NCBI RefSeq assembly: GCF_004916975.1
Contig: NZ_STGQ01000001.1
Location: 1,388,993-1,452,992 of the forward strand
Source: Paenibacillus dokdonensis
GTDB lineage: Bacteria > Bacillota > Bacilli > Paenibacillales > Paenibacillaceae
Length of the DNA stretch: 64,000 bases
Reading direction: 5' to 3'
A program made the translations under genes and the position numbers. Positions 19,078 through 28,560 of this stretch are shown piece by piece. Below the pieces are notes generated by a model that was given only the letters and a program-made list of their open reading frames with translations, was not told the DNA's origin and searched no databases. Position 1 is the first letter of the stretch. Each line of letters begins with the position of its first letter.

Positions 19078-20757
19078 TTGTCTAAAAAAAATAATAGCGA
19101 TAAATTGACGATATTTGCATTGGGCGGCGTCGGTGAAATCGGGAAAAATATGTATGTTGTTCAGTATGCGAATGACATCGTTGTAGTAGATTCCGGCTTG
19201 AAATTTCCTGAGGAAGATATGCTTGGTATCGATATTGTCATTCCTGATATCAGCTACTTGACGGAAAACCGCGACAAAGTAAGAGGCATTTTGTTAACAC
19301 ATGGACACGAAGATCATATTGGCGGACTGCCTTACGTGTTGAAACATCTGAATGTTCCTATATACGGAACAAAGCTTACCCTTGGACTTGTTGAGAACAA
19401 GCTGAAGGAAGCCAATTTGCTTGGTGAAACCAAGCGGATCTTGATCAACGAAGATTCTGAAATCGAACTGGGCTCGACCCTGAAGGCTACCTTCTTCAGA
19501 ACGAACCATAGTATTCCTGATTCTGTCGGTATCTGTATTGCAACACCGGAAGGCAATGTTGTTCATACAGGCGATTTCAAATTCGATCATACACCGGTAA
19601 ACGGACAGTACGCGAATTTGCAGCGTATGGCTGCCATCGGTGAAGAGGGCGTTCTTGCTCTCATGTCGGATAGTACAAACGCTGAAAAACCAGGATTCAC
19701 TCCATCGGAAAAAAATGTGGGTATTGTGCTTGAGGATATTTTCCGCAAAGCATCCCAGCGTGTTGTCATCGCGACATTCGCTTCCAATGTTCACCGGATC
19801 CAGCAGGTCGTAAACGCTGCCGAAACAACCGGCCGCAAAATTACGGTGATTGGCCGCAGTATGGTAAATGTGGTTTCCATTGCTTCTGAGCTTGGTTACT
19901 TGAATGTACCTGATGGCATGCTGATTGAACCGGAAGAAGTTAATAAAATGGCTGCTGACCGTGTCGTAGTATTGTGTACAGGCAGTCAGGGTGAACCGAT
20001 GTCCGCATTAACCCGGATGGCGCGTTCGACTCATCGTAAAGTTGATATTTTGCCAGGTGATACCGTTATCATTGCCGCTACTCCGGTACCGGGCAATGAG
20101 AAATATGTGGGCCGGACTATTGATGAATTGTTCCGTTTAGGTGCTAATGTTATCTATAGCGGATCTAATTCCGGCGTTCACGTTTCAGGACACGGCAGTC
20201 AGGAAGAGCTCAAGCTGATGCTTAACCTGATGAAACCGAAATTCTTCCTACCGATTCACGGTGAATACCGTATGCAGCGCAGACACGCTCTTTTGGCTGA
20301 ATCAGTAGGTGTAGATCCTGATAACATTTTTATCACCGATATTGGTGAAGTCATTGAAATTCAAAACGGTGCAGCACGCAGAGCCGGCAAAGTCACTGCT
20401 GGTAACGTACTGATCGACGGCTTGGGTGTTGGCGACGTAGGCAACATCGTGCTTCGCGACCGCAAACTGCTTTCCCAAGATGGCATTCTTGTCGTTGTTG
20501 TGACGCTGAGCAAGCAGGATGGAACGATCATGTCCGGTCCGGATATTATTTCCAGAGGGTTTGTGTACGTTCGCGAATCCGAAGGATTGCTGGATGAGGC
20601 CAATCGCATTGTTTCCAGTACACTGCAAAAGCTGATGAGCGAGAATGTAAATGAATGGGCTTCCCTGAAGACGGGAGTTAAGGATGCGCTGGGACGGTTC
20701 CTTTATGAACAAACCCGCCGCAGACCAATGATTTTACCAATCATTATGGAAGTGTAA
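19078..20757 (+). CDS. Ribonuclease J (J1-like, at the rnjB locus)
   Basis: RNase J enzymes are metallo-beta-lactamase/beta-CASP nucleases with endonuclease and 5'-exonuclease activity in mRNA decay and rRNA maturation. The 559-residue protein starts at TTG behind AGGAGG. The zinc motif is complete, H75-x-H77-x-D79-H80 (HGHEDH), followed by HSIPDS and HTGDFKFD, and the beta-CASP and C-terminal domains end in RRRPMILPIIMEV. The site between dapA and tepA is where B. subtilis has rnjB, whose product has a degenerate motif, but this protein resembles the active J1. I therefore leave the symbol blank. Confidence 0.95.
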   Translation: MSKKNNSDKLTIFALGGVGEIGKNMYVVQYANDIVVVDSGLKFPEEDMLGIDIVIPDISYLTENRDKVRGILLTHGHEDHIGGLPYVLKHLNVPIYGTKLTLGLVENKLKEANLLGETKRILINEDSEIELGSTLKATFFRTNHSIPDSVGICIATPEGNVVHTGDFKFDHTPVNGQYANLQRMAAIGEEGVLALMSDSTNAEKPGFTPSEKNVGIVLEDIFRKASQRVVIATFASNVHRIQQVVNAAETTGRKITVIGRSMVNVVSIASELGYLNVPDGMLIEPEEVNKMAADRVVVLCTGSQGEPMSALTRMARSTHRKVDILPGDTVIIAATPVPGNEKYVGRTIDELFRLGANVIYSGSNSGVHVSGHGSQEELKLMLNLMKPKFFLPIHGEYRMQRRHALLAESVGVDPDNIFITDIGEVIEIQNGAARRAGKVTAGNVLIDGLGVGDVGNIVLRDRKLLSQDGILVVVVTLSKQDGTIMSGPDIISRGFVYVRESEGLLDEANRIVSSTLQKLMSENVNEWASLKTGVKDALGRFLYEQTRRRPMILPIIMEV

Positions 20758-20800
20758 ATCAATTGAATAATATAAAGGTTTGACGACAAAGCACACAGTC

Positions 20801-20853
20801 GCCCCCTTCACGCAAGCAATAATGGACGGTTTCTTGCGGAAGGGGGCTTTTTA
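20801..20853 (+). terminator. Rho-independent terminator after RNase J gene
   Basis: GCCCCCTTC-A-CGCAAG (20801-20816) pairs with CTTGCGGAAGGGGGC (20833-20847), with one bulged base, followed by five Ts. Confidence 0.93.
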
Positions 20854-20952
20854 TTGTCTAAAAAGGCGTCCAAAGGAATAATACCACTCTTCTAACCGCC
20901 ATACTAAACAGAATGAATTTAACTTGGTTAGTGAAAGGGTGGGTAACTCAAC

Positions 20953-21711
20953 ATGCCGCATGAACAAGGACAACCTCATATGGAAGAGCCGGCCGTTTTA
21001 CCGGAGCAGCAGCCTGAGAATCAAACAAAAGCCGCGCTGGATGCGATACAGCAGCTAGGTCAAATGAATGTTCCGGCAACGAATGAGTCAAATATTTTTT
21101 GCATGACAATTGTCGGACAAATCGAAGGACATATGGTTTTACCTCCACAAAATAAAACGACAAAATATGAACACATCATTCCTACCTTGGTGGCAACAGA
21201 ACAAAATAAAAATATTGATGGGATTCTTATTATTTTGAATACCGTTGGTGGTGACGTGGAAGCGGGACTTGCCATCGCCGAAATGATCGCCTCCCTTACT
21301 AAGCCGACGGTCACGGTGGTGGTGGGCGGTGGACATAGCATCGGGGTACCGATTGCGGTTTCATCTACTTATTCAATCATCGCGGAAAGCGCAACAATGA
21401 CGATTCACCCGATCCGCTTAAATGGCTTGGTTATCGGTGTACCACAAACGTTCGAATATATGGAGAAGATGCAGGAGCGTGTCGTGCGATTTGTCACTTC
21501 CCATTCGCGTATTACGGAATCGCAGTTTAAAGAGCTGATGTTCCGGACGGGGGAACTGAATCGTGATGTTGGCACTCCGGTCGGCGGAATTGATGCTGTG
21601 AAGTATGGCCTTATGGACGAAGTGGGCGGCATCGGGCAAGCGCTAGCCAAACTGAACAGGCTTATCGATGATTGGAAAAGTGCGAAGGAAGTGGAGGGGA
21701 TCAAGCAATGA
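20953..21711 (+). CDS. tepA: TepA, ClpP-like translocation-enhancing protease
   Basis: A 252-residue ClpP-fold serine protease homologue (YmfB/TepA). In B. subtilis it has been linked to protein export and more recently to degradation of small acid-soluble spore proteins. The conserved run [10 protein letters not shown], the [17 protein letters not shown] segment and the nucleophile loop GGGHSIGVP with the catalytic serine are visible. No signal peptide is seen, so it is probably cytoplasmic. It starts at the ATG at 20953 behind a weak AAAGGGTGGG. It overlaps ylzJ by 4 nt. Confidence 0.93.
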   Translation: MPHEQGQPHMEEPAVLPEQQPENQTKAALDAIQQLGQMNVPATNESNIFCMTIVGQIEGHMVLPPQNKTTKYEHIIPTLVATEQNKNIDGILIILNTVGGDVEAGLAIAEMIASLTKPTVTVVVGGGHSIGVPIAVSSTYSIIAESATMTIHPIRLNGLVIGVPQTFEYMEKMQERVVRFVTSHSRITESQFKELMFRTGELNRDVGTPVGGIDAVKYGLMDEVGGIGQALAKLNRLIDDWKSAKEVEGIKQ

Positions 21712-21926
21712 CACTGCATACGGTGATGCCCCTTGAAGCGGTATGGGAAAAGCAGGGAGAAGCAGATCCCTCAGCCGAAGTACGAATACAGGGAATGCTT
21801 ATGGAGGTCAGACCGCTGGATTTTAACAGAGTTCAGATTATCCGCCTGCTGGATGGACCTTTGGATAATTACCTGAATCCTGCTTACGCTCCGGGTCAAA
21901 TTATTCAGTATATTCCCGCTCCATAA
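21708..21926 (+). CDS. ylzJ: YlzJ-like small protein
   Basis: A 72-residue protein of the YlzJ family, in the same place as B. subtilis ylzJ between tepA and spoIIIE. It begins [13 protein letters not shown] and ends in the conserved YAPGQIIQY. The ATG at 21708 overlaps the tepA TGA and has GGAGGGGATC upstream, so the two are coupled. Its function is unknown, although the linkage to tepA suggests a shared spore-related role. Confidence 0.88.
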   Translation: MTLHTVMPLEAVWEKQGEADPSAEVRIQGMLMEVRPLDFNRVQIIRLLDGPLDNYLNPAYAPGQIIQYIPAP

Positions 21927-21973
21927 AAACACCTGGAATTAAAAAACAGAACATAGGTGCCCACGGTATTATA

Positions 21974-21982
21974 TGGTATAAT
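21974..21982 (+). promoter_or_regulatory. Extended -10 promoter before ftsK/spoIIIE
   Basis: TG at 21974-21975, one base, then a perfect TATAAT (21977-21982), 22 nt before the TTG start. No good -35 is seen, as expected for an extended -10 promoter. Confidence 0.6.
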
Positions 21983-22004
21983 GATGTTCCGGGGGTGACA
22001 TTTC

Positions 22005-24653
22005 TTGGCCAAACGCAAAAAAAGGAAAAAGGCTCTGCTGACCAATGTTCTTAAATACGAAATATACGGTATTGTTCTGATCACCCTTTCTGTCATCGCC
22101 TTATCGGGTGAAGCGGCAGTAGGGTGGTCATTATCCAAAATGTTCGGGCTTTTGCTTGGTCGGTTCTATTTTGTGATTCCATTGATAGGTATTTATCTGG
22201 GACTCAGCGTGATGATTGGGCGGAAATGGCCGAATCGCTGGAGCACGCGAAAAAGCGGGATTGTCCTGCTGGTGCTGGCCTTGTCGCTGATGAGCAGTGT
22301 TTCTTCTTTGGAAAAGAAGCTGTCGCATGTACCCGGTCTAAGCGCCGGACATATCATAACCCAAGTACATAATGATTTGCAGGGTTCACTGCTTTCATCT
22401 TCGGCTTCCCAAGATAATTCTATGTTAAATAAGGATATCAGCGGCGGTTATGCGGGGGCTCTCCAATATGCCTTATTGTTCTGGTTGTTCGGAAACCCGG
22501 GGACCAAGCTGCTGATGATTGTCATGTTTATTATCAGCTTTATGCTGATCACAAACCTATCGTATGTGGATCTGATGCGGATTGTACGCAAGCGGGTGGT
22601 TCAGGCGGGAAGCAATGTACAAAAAAGAATGACCAGCCAAAAGCAGCAGGCCGTTGCGGCTGCTCCCAAGGCAGTTTCCCGCAAAAGGCAGCAAATCCAG
22701 CTGCCGGATGAGGATGAAGAGGATGATCTGGAGGATTTTGTGGCTCCAAAAGCCAAGCGTTCAACACCCGTATTTTTTCAGCTTTTCGGAAGCAAGTTTG
22801 GTAAACCGGATGATTCGGTTTCTGCCGAAGACGATGATCTGGATGGCAGCGATATACTGGAGCCTACTAACAGACAATCTGGAAATACAGCAGCTCAATC
22901 TCCGGTGTTCAAACATGAGATAGAGCAAGAGGTCGCTCCTCATTCAACGGATCACTGGGAGAGAAGCGAAGAAAATCATCCGCCATCTCCGATTATTCGT
23001 GATTTCTTCGAACAGGTTAAATCGGAAGGGAATGCGGATGATGAGGATTGGGATGAAAACGAGCCTGTGACTGAGTTTCCTGCAGATGTACTGGACACGG
23101 AAACTCAGGATGGAGTGGATCTGCAGTCTGCGGCAAATGGAATGGCAGATATTTCTGCCGGGCAGGCCATCGAAGGGGAGGGAACAGCGGAAGCGGTTGA
23201 CGATAAGCCTCCGGCTCCGCCGCCTAAACCCTATAAGCTTCCACCATTCCGCCTGCTGGCGAAACCTCAAAACGGAGGCAAAGCAGGAGATCAAAACGAC
23301 TATATGCAGACGGCACGCAAGCTCGAGGCGACGCTTGAGAGCTTTGGTGTCAGGGCTAAGGTGCTGGAGGTTGTTCGCGGCCCTGCGGTAACGCGTTATG
23401 AAATTCAACCAGATATCGGCGTGAAGGTGAGCCGGATCGTCAGCCTTACGGATGATATTGCTTTGGCGCTCGCAGCTAAGGATATCCGTATGGAAGCGCC
23501 GATTCCCGGCAAATCCGCGATTGGCATCGAAGTTCCTAACAACGAAGTATCCCTTGTTACGATGCGTGAGGTCATGGAGACACCCATCTTCCAGGATGCT
23601 CAGTCCAAGCTGTCCATCGCTTTTGGCAGGGATATTTCCGGACAGACGATCGTCGGTAACTTGGCCAAGATGCCCCATTTGCTTGTAGCGGGAGCTACGG
23701 GTTCGGGTAAATCCGTGTGTATCAACGGAATTATTACGAGTATCCTGTATAAGGCGAAACCGGATGAAGTCAAGTTTCTAATGGTCGATCCGAAGATGGT
23801 TGAGCTGAATGTATATAACGGCATCCCACATCTCATGGCGCCAGTGGTTACAGACCCGAAACGGGCATCTCTTGCACTTAAGAAAATCGTCGTTGAAATG
23901 GAAAAGCGCTATGAGCTGTTTTCCAAATCAGGTACACGTAATATTGAAGGATATAATAATCTGATGAAGGACAACCTGCCTGCCGTTCTGCCTTACATTG
24001 TTGTTATCGTGGACGAGCTTGCGGATTTGATGATGGTGGCAGCTCATGATGTGGAGGAAGCTATCACACGACTCGCACAGATGGCGCGTGCAGCGGGAAT
24101 CCATTTGATTATCGCAACGCAGCGGCCATCAGTAGATGTTATCACCGGTGTTATCAAGGCCAACATACCTTCACGGATTGCTTTTGGTGTATCCTCCCAG
24201 GTGGATTCCAGAACCATTCTGGATATGGCCGGAGCAGAAAAGCTGCTTGGGCGTGGGGATATGCTCTTTATGCCGATGGGATCTTCCAAACCGATTCGTG
24301 TGCAGGGCGCTTTTATGACGGATCAGGAAGTGGAAACGATCGTAAATTATGTGCGTGAGCAAGGTGAAGCGAAGTATGATGAATCGCTGGTACCTGAAAT
24401 TGATGAAAGTCAGCCGGATGGCGATGAGCAGCTCGACGAGCTCTATGATCAGGCAGTTCAGATTGTTCTGGAAGCTAAGCAAGCATCGGTATCCCTGCTG
24501 CAGCGGAGAATGAGAGTGGGTTATACGCGGGCTGCAAGATTGATTGACTCGATGGAGGCCAGAGGCGTCATTGGGCCGTATGAAGGCAGCAAACCGCGTG
24601 AAGTGCTGGTCTCCTTGGAGCAGTATCAGCAGCAGAACCGCATCAGTTCATAA
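22005..24653 (+). CDS. spoIIIE: DNA translocase FtsK/SpoIIIE
   Basis: A membrane-anchored ATPase that pumps chromosomal DNA through the septum, in sporulation into the forespore. The 882-residue protein starts at TTG behind GGGGGTGA. It has a cluster of hydrophobic segments in residues 15-190, an acidic variable linker (about 210-410), the alpha domain, the RecA-like motor with Walker A GATGSGKS at 563-570 and a VDELADLM Walker B region, and a C-terminal winged-helix gamma domain ([15 protein letters not shown]) that reads polar DNA sequences. The linker is longer and more acidic than I recall for B. subtilis. Bacilli carry two paralogues (SpoIIIE and SftA); synteny with tepA/ylzJ favours SpoIIIE. 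Confidence 0.95.
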   Translation: MAKRKKRKKALLTNVLKYEIYGIVLITLSVIALSGEAAVGWSLSKMFGLLLGRFYFVIPLIGIYLGLSVMIGRKWPNRWSTRKSGIVLLVLALSLMSSVSSLEKKLSHVPGLSAGHIITQVHNDLQGSLLSSSASQDNSMLNKDISGGYAGALQYALLFWLFGNPGTKLLMIVMFIISFMLITNLSYVDLMRIVRKRVVQAGSNVQKRMTSQKQQAVAAAPKAVSRKRQQIQLPDEDEEDDLEDFVAPKAKRSTPVFFQLFGSKFGKPDDSVSAEDDDLDGSDILEPTNRQSGNTAAQSPVFKHEIEQEVAPHSTDHWERSEENHPPSPIIRDFFEQVKSEGNADDEDWDENEPVTEFPADVLDTETQDGVDLQSAANGMADISAGQAIEGEGTAEAVDDKPPAPPPKPYKLPPFRLLAKPQNGGKAGDQNDYMQTARKLEATLESFGVRAKVLEVVRGPAVTRYEIQPDIGVKVSRIVSLTDDIALALAAKDIRMEAPIPGKSAIGIEVPNNEVSLVTMREVMETPIFQDAQSKLSIAFGRDISGQTIVGNLAKMPHLLVAGATGSGKSVCINGIITSILYKAKPDEVKFLMVDPKMVELNVYNGIPHLMAPVVTDPKRASLALKKIVVEMEKRYELFSKSGTRNIEGYNNLMKDNLPAVLPYIVVIVDELADLMMVAAHDVEEAITRLAQMARAAGIHLIIATQRPSVDVITGVIKANIPSRIAFGVSSQVDSRTILDMAGAEKLLGRGDMLFMPMGSSKPIRVQGAFMTDQEVETIVNYVREQGEAKYDESLVPEIDESQPDGDEQLDELYDQAVQIVLEAKQASVSLLQRRMRVGYTRAARLIDSMEARGVIGPYEGSKPREVLVSLEQYQQQNRISS

Positions 24654-24681
24654 GCAGCATCAGCTTTTCATAAACAAAACA

Positions 24682-24721
24682 ACGGGCAGCCCAGGATGAT
24701 TCCTAGGCTGCCCGTTTTATT
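24682..24721. terminator. Bidirectional terminator between ftsK/spoIIIE and ytbE
   Basis: A 10-bp perfect stem (24682-24691 with 24706-24715), extended by AGGA/TCCT, lies between convergent genes. It is followed by TTTTATT on the plus strand, and on the minus strand by a T-rich tract (complement of AAACAAAACA). Confidence 0.85.
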
Positions 24722-24778
24722 ACCTCGAAGTAGATGATAAGCATTTATCTTTTCGAAGCAATGTCTTCTTAATATGAT

Positions 24779-25621
24779 TTAGAAATCAAAGTTGTCAGGG
24801 TCTGGACCAACGCGATGATCTTGATTCAGAGCATCAATTTGTTCCATCTCTGTACTTTTCAGCTCAAAGTCGAATAAAGAAGCATTTTCGATAATCCGTT
24901 GTTCCTTGATTGATTTCGGAATGGTAATGACTCCGTTTTGAAGATCCCAACGCAGGATCACTTGAGCGACTGACTTGCCATGCTTGCCTGCGATTTCCTG
25001 CAGAACAGGCTGGTTTAACAGCTCTCCCTGCATCAACGGTGACCAGGCCTCAAGTTGAATCCCATGCTTACGAGTGTAGGAAAGCAGCTCCTTTTGTGTC
25101 AGATAAGGATGGAATTCGACTTGATTTATCATTGGTTTGATCTCAGCGTCCTGAAGCAAATCTTCTAAATGATGGACTTGGAAATTACTTACGCCAATCG
25201 CTTTAACGCGACCGTCTTTATAAAGCTTTTCCATTGCTCTCCAGGTGTCCTTGTACTTGCCCGCTACAGGCCAGTGAATAAGATAAAGATCCAGGTAATC
25301 AAGACCGAGCTTGGACAAGCTTGTGTGAAAGGCGGCGAGTGTCTCTTCATAACCTTGATCGCTGTTCCACACTTTTGATGTGATGAACAGATCCTTTCTG
25401 GATAAACCATTCTCTGCGAGGGCTTCTTGGATTCCTTGTCCCACACCGCTCTCATTGGCATAGGCAGCTGCCGTATCAATACTCCGGTATCCATGTTTAA
25501 TGGCTGCCTTAATTGCTTCAACAAGCTCTGAACCCTCCTTTACCTTAAATACGCCAAGCCCAAGCCAAGGCATGTCCACTCCGTTGTGAAGTTTTGTTGT
25601 GCTTTGAAGATGGAGCTTCAT
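24779..25621 (-). CDS. ytbE: Aldo/keto reductase (YtbE-like)
   Basis: A 280-residue NADPH-dependent aldo/keto reductase of the AKR5 type. The expected tetrad is visible as DTAAAYANE (Asp, Tyr), TSKVW (Lys) and LIHWP (His). It ends in VGPDPDNFDF, as I recall for B. subtilis YtbE. The start is the ATG whose complement is at 25619-25621, with AAGGAGG 8 nt before it; the longer frame has no ribosome binding site. It follows the MFS gene by 46 nt in one minus-strand unit, matching the B. subtilis ytcD/ytbD-ytbE cassette. The physiological substrate is unknown; detoxification of carbonyl compounds is inferred. Confidence 0.93.
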   Translation of the reverse strand: MKLHLQSTTKLHNGVDMPWLGLGVFKVKEGSELVEAIKAAIKHGYRSIDTAAAYANESGVGQGIQEALAENGLSRKDLFITSKVWNSDQGYEETLAAFHTSLSKLGLDYLDLYLIHWPVAGKYKDTWRAMEKLYKDGRVKAIGVSNFQVHHLEDLLQDAEIKPMINQVEFHPYLTQKELLSYTRKHGIQLEAWSPLMQGELLNQPVLQEIAGKHGKSVAQVILRWDLQNGVITIPKSIKEQRIIENASLFDFELKSTEMEQIDALNQDHRVGPDPDNFDF

Positions 25622-25667
25622 TCTGACTTCCTCCTTATATTGGTTCCTTGTTATTTTGTACTTCAGA

Positions 25668-26858
25668 TCAAGCATCTTTTCTTTGCAATAATTGGCTCCA
25701 GCCTGTGAGAAGTACGGCGGCTGTGACCATCAGAGCCCCGACCCAGCCGGTATGAACGATACCTATTGTATCCGTAATGACTCCGCCTAAATAGGCTCCG
25801 AGTGCGATTCCTGCATTGAATGCGGCAATGTTTACGGCGGAGGCGACATCCACTGCTTTTGGAGCGAACCTCTCCGCCAGCATAACGACATAAGCTTGCA
25901 GCCCAGGGACATTCATAAAGGCCAGCAGTCCCATCACGAAGATGGTGATCAGGGCGGCTATTTTGAAGGGTGCTGTAAAAGTGAGCACCAGAAGGACCAC
26001 AGCCTGCAGGGAGAACATCACCAGCAGTGCTGATAATGGCTTCCGGTTAGCCGCTTTACCCCCGATAACATTCCCGATTGCGATAGCAATACCGTAAAGC
26101 AAAAGGATCAAGGCTACCGTTGACTCTTTAAATCCTGTTATATTATGAAGCAGCGGGGATAAATAAGTAAAGACGACGAAAGTACCCCCATAACCTAGAG
26201 CAGTTATTAAAAAGGCAAGCAGCAGCCGGCTGTTCGTGACCAGATTTAATTGCTCTCTCACAGGCGTTTTCATGCCTTTCCGCAGATGCTTGGGAATCAG
26301 GATCATGTTTGCGATCAGAGCGATGACTCCAACAATGGCAATGGTAAAGAAGGCAGCACGCCATCCCATTTGTTGGCCGATAAAAGTGCCCAGCGGCACA
26401 CCGGTCACCGTGGCAATCGTAAGTCCTGAGAACAGGATCGCGATAGCGCTGGCCCGGCGGTTTTCAGGCACCATATCGGCAGCAATGGTTGTACCAATCG
26501 ACATGAAGACGCCGTGCGCCAGAGCGGATATGATGCGTCCCACCAGCAGCATGGCAATGCCTCCTGATAATGCGGCTGTACTATTACCTGCTATAAACAC
26601 AAGCATGATTCCAATTAACAGCTTCTTACGGGACATCCCCATCGTGAGCGAAGTCAGCACAGGGGCACCAAAAGTAACTCCAAGAGCATACAAAGTTACC
26701 GTTAAGCCCGTTAAGGTTACCGATATATTCAAATCCCTTGCAATGAGGGGAAGCAGACCTACACTGATAAATTCGGTTGTTCCGATTGCATACGCACTGA
26801 TGGCTAATGCCAGAAGTGCAAACATGCTTTTACTATTGCCTTGTGGCATTCTCTTCAC
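25668..26858 (-). CDS. ytbD: MFS drug/arabinose-type efflux transporter (YtbD-like)
   Basis: A 396-residue major facilitator protein with about twelve hydrophobic segments, starting with a short polar leader and TEFISVGLLP, the pattern of the AraJ/YdhP/chloramphenicol-efflux branch of the DHA1 family. The loop after TM2 carries a basic MSRKK segment. It is divergent from the HxlR regulator and cotranscribed with ytbE, as in B. subtilis ytbD. This layout suggests an inducible efflux-plus-reductase response to a toxic small molecule; no substrate can be deduced. Confidence 0.88.
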   Translation of the reverse strand: MKRMPQGNSKSMFALLALAISAYAIGTTEFISVGLLPLIARDLNISVTLTGLTVTLYALGVTFGAPVLTSLTMGMSRKKLLIGIMLVFIAGNSTAALSGGIAMLLVGRIISALAHGVFMSIGTTIAADMVPENRRASAIAILFSGLTIATVTGVPLGTFIGQQMGWRAAFFTIAIVGVIALIANMILIPKHLRKGMKTPVREQLNLVTNSRLLLAFLITALGYGGTFVVFTYLSPLLHNITGFKESTVALILLLYGIAIAIGNVIGGKAANRKPLSALLVMFSLQAVVLLVLTFTAPFKIAALITIFVMGLLAFMNVPGLQAYVVMLAERFAPKAVDVASAVNIAAFNAGIALGAYLGGVITDTIGIVHTGWVGALMVTAAVLLTGWSQLLQRKDA

Positions 26859-26918
26859 TCCTGTCTAGTCATCCCGGCCGGTGAGTGTTATTATGGGGGC
26901 TAAGAAGCAAAATGAACA

Positions 26919-26955
26919 GTACGCACTTTAAAGTACTATAGGTACTAAAAAGTAC
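26919..26955. promoter_or_regulatory. GTAC ladder, candidate HxlR-family operator
   Basis: Four GTAC cores lie at 26919, 26933, 26942 and 26952. They form overlapping inverted repeats: AGTAC-N5-GTACT (26932-26946) and GGTACT-AAAA-AGTACC (26941-26956). The site sits in the 123-nt gap between the divergent regulator and transporter genes, where an operator controlling both is expected. Binding is inferred. Confidence 0.6.
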
Positions 26956-26981
26956 CCATACATTGTGAGGAGGCTGATTGG

Positions 26982-27362
26982 ATGAAGAAATACAATATTT
27001 CTGTAGAAGCAACGCTTGAGGTGATCGGAGGGAAATGGAAATGTGTCATCCTATGCCATTTAACATACGGCAAAAAGCGGACAAGCGATTTACGCCGTCT
27101 TATGCCGAATATCACACAGAAAATGCTGACGCAGCAGCTTAGGGAGCTGGAGGAAGATGGGATTGTGAACAGGATCGTATACAATCAGGTTCCACCCAAG
27201 GTCGAATACGAGCTCAGCGAATATGGCTGGAGTCTTCAGTCCATTTTGGATTCTTTGTGCGCATGGGGAGAACGGCATATTGTAAGGGAGTACGGAGATA
27301 AATTCATCGTGCTTGAAGATAACATATTGAACAAGCCTCAAGAACCTGTAACCGAAAGGTAA
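26982..27362 (+). CDS. ytcD: HxlR-family transcriptional regulator (YtcD-like)
   Basis: A 126-residue winged-helix regulator of the HxlR (MarR-like) family. The diagnostic text is VIGGKWKCVILCHL, RRLMPNITQKMLTQQLRELEEDG and PPKVEYELSEYG. It has no cysteine at the extreme N-terminus; Cys residues occur at the KWKCVILC segment, which could sense electrophiles or oxidants, but this is not established. ATG at 26982 follows GTGAGGAGG. Divergent from the ytbD-ytbE pair, it probably controls both through the GTAC repeats between them. Confidence 0.92.
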   Translation: MKKYNISVEATLEVIGGKWKCVILCHLTYGKKRTSDLRRLMPNITQKMLTQQLRELEEDGIVNRIVYNQVPPKVEYELSEYGWSLQSILDSLCAWGERHIVREYGDKFIVLEDNILNKPQEPVTER

Positions 27363-27399
27363 TTGCATTGAAATATGAAATTTAATGATGATAAAAAAG

Positions 27400-27443
27400 A
27401 ACCGGTCTGTCGTACAAGCAATTGTTCTGCAGGGCGGTTTTTT
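27400..27443 (+). terminator. Rho-independent terminator after ytcD
   Basis: Arms 27400-27409 and 27430-27439 pair with one mismatch and one G-U pair, followed by six Ts. Confidence 0.8.
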
Positions 27444-27527
27444 ATGCCTTATCCTCTTCAGTCGACATCAACCATAGCCTTGTTTCATCCACATCTTACG
27501 ACAGTTTCCAACCTTTCTTTTGCAATG

Positions 27528-27558
27528 TGAATAGTTAATGGTGGCTCTTGTCATAATA
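27528..27558 (+). promoter_or_regulatory. Candidate sigma-G promoter for sleB
   Basis: TGAATA (27528-27533), an 18-nt spacer and CATAATA (27552-27558) fit the forespore sigma-G consensus well. The B. subtilis sleB gene is known to be sigma-G dependent, and the next gene here is a SleB-type hydrolase. Confidence 0.75.
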
Positions 27559-27606
27559 ACCGTAGCCATCCTAGTCAAACTCACAAGAGAAAGGTAGAGC
27601 TGCCAA

Positions 27607-28428
27607 ATGAGAAAAGCAAAATTGTGGATCATTTTTGGACTCTTGGTCCTTTTGTCAGCTGCGGTATTTGCAGGGCTTCAGCCTCGAATGGAGGACAGGG
27701 CCATAGCCGATAAACAACCTGTTTCAGATGAAGCCGTTCCAACCTTCGGAACAACGACCCTGAAGTATGGTTCCTCCGGACAGGATATCTACGAGCTGCA
27801 GGGACGCTTGAAATTCCTCGGTTTCTATTATGGAAAGATTGATGGTCAGTATGGCTGGGCCACATTGAAGTCAGTAAAATGGTTCCAATCTGAATTTGGT
27901 ATGAAAGTGGATGGCACGGTAGGTGCGAAGACGAAGCTGAAGCTGTATAACGCAACGAAAAACTGGAAGCCTTCCGAGTCTGCTGCAGGCAAGGGTCAAC
28001 CGGCTACAGAAAATAAAGGAAATGAAGGGAACGGCAAAACAGAACCAACCGCATCCGCTAATACAATGGGATTATCAGAAAATGATCTGAAGATTATGGC
28101 TAATGCTGTATATGGGGAATCCAGAGGAGAGCCCTTTGAGGGCCAGGTGGCAGTAGCTGCCGTTATTCTAAACCGGGTAAAATCGCCGAGCTTCCCTAAT
28201 ACACCTCATGGGGTCATATTCCAGCCAGGAGCATTCACGGCGGTAGCCGACGGCCAGATTTACCTGGAGCCAAATGAGACCGCTCGTAAAGCTGTTCAGC
28301 AGGCGCTGAATGGATGGGATCCATCAGGAGGTTGTCTGTATTACTTCAACCCGAAAACGGCGACTTCGAAGTGGATCTGGTCCCGCCCGCAGGTCAAAAC
28401 CATCGGACAGCATATCTTCTGTATGTAG
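27607..28428 (+). CDS. sleB: SleB-like spore cortex-lytic enzyme
   Basis: SleB-type lytic transglycosylases open the spore cortex peptidoglycan at germination. The 273-residue protein has an N-terminal hydrophobic export signal (about 5-23), a PG_binding_1 domain (about 53-115; GSSGQDIYELQGRLKFLG), a polar linker and the C-terminal Hydrolase_2 domain (about 160-273) with the likely catalytic glutamate E171 in YGESRGEP. ATG at 27607 follows AAAGGTAG. Its sigma-G-like promoter agrees with forespore expression. No ypeB partner gene lies next to it, although sleB and ypeB are usually adjacent in Bacillus; a CwlJ- or other SleB-family paralogue is possible. Confidence 0.88.
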   Translation: MRKAKLWIIFGLLVLLSAAVFAGLQPRMEDRAIADKQPVSDEAVPTFGTTTLKYGSSGQDIYELQGRLKFLGFYYGKIDGQYGWATLKSVKWFQSEFGMKVDGTVGAKTKLKLYNATKNWKPSESAAGKGQPATENKGNEGNGKTEPTASANTMGLSENDLKIMANAVYGESRGEPFEGQVAVAAVILNRVKSPSFPNTPHGVIFQPGAFTAVADGQIYLEPNETARKAVQQALNGWDPSGGCLYYFNPKTATSKWIWSRPQVKTIGQHIFCM

Positions 28429-28450
28429 GGGCTTTTATCTGCTCAGAAAC

Positions 28451-28485
28451 AGCAACCGGAGGGCTTGTCTTCGGTTGCTTCTTCA
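28451..28485 (+). terminator. Probable terminator after sleB
   Basis: AGCAACCG (28451-28458) pairs with CGGTTGCT (28472-28479), followed by a short T-rich TTCTTC tract. Confidence 0.6.
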
Positions 28486-28560
28486 CTTTGTAATGGTATA
28501 GAATGGAACATATTCACAAGTGTACGATAGACAAATTCATGGCTAAAGGAGTTTTGGACC

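Noticed and set aside
24779..27362. The ytbE-ytbD/ytcD cassette as a recent mobile insertion
   Set aside because: It interrupts the conserved gene order, but no transposase, integrase, flanking repeat or clear base-composition change is seen, and the same three-gene cassette exists in B. subtilis.
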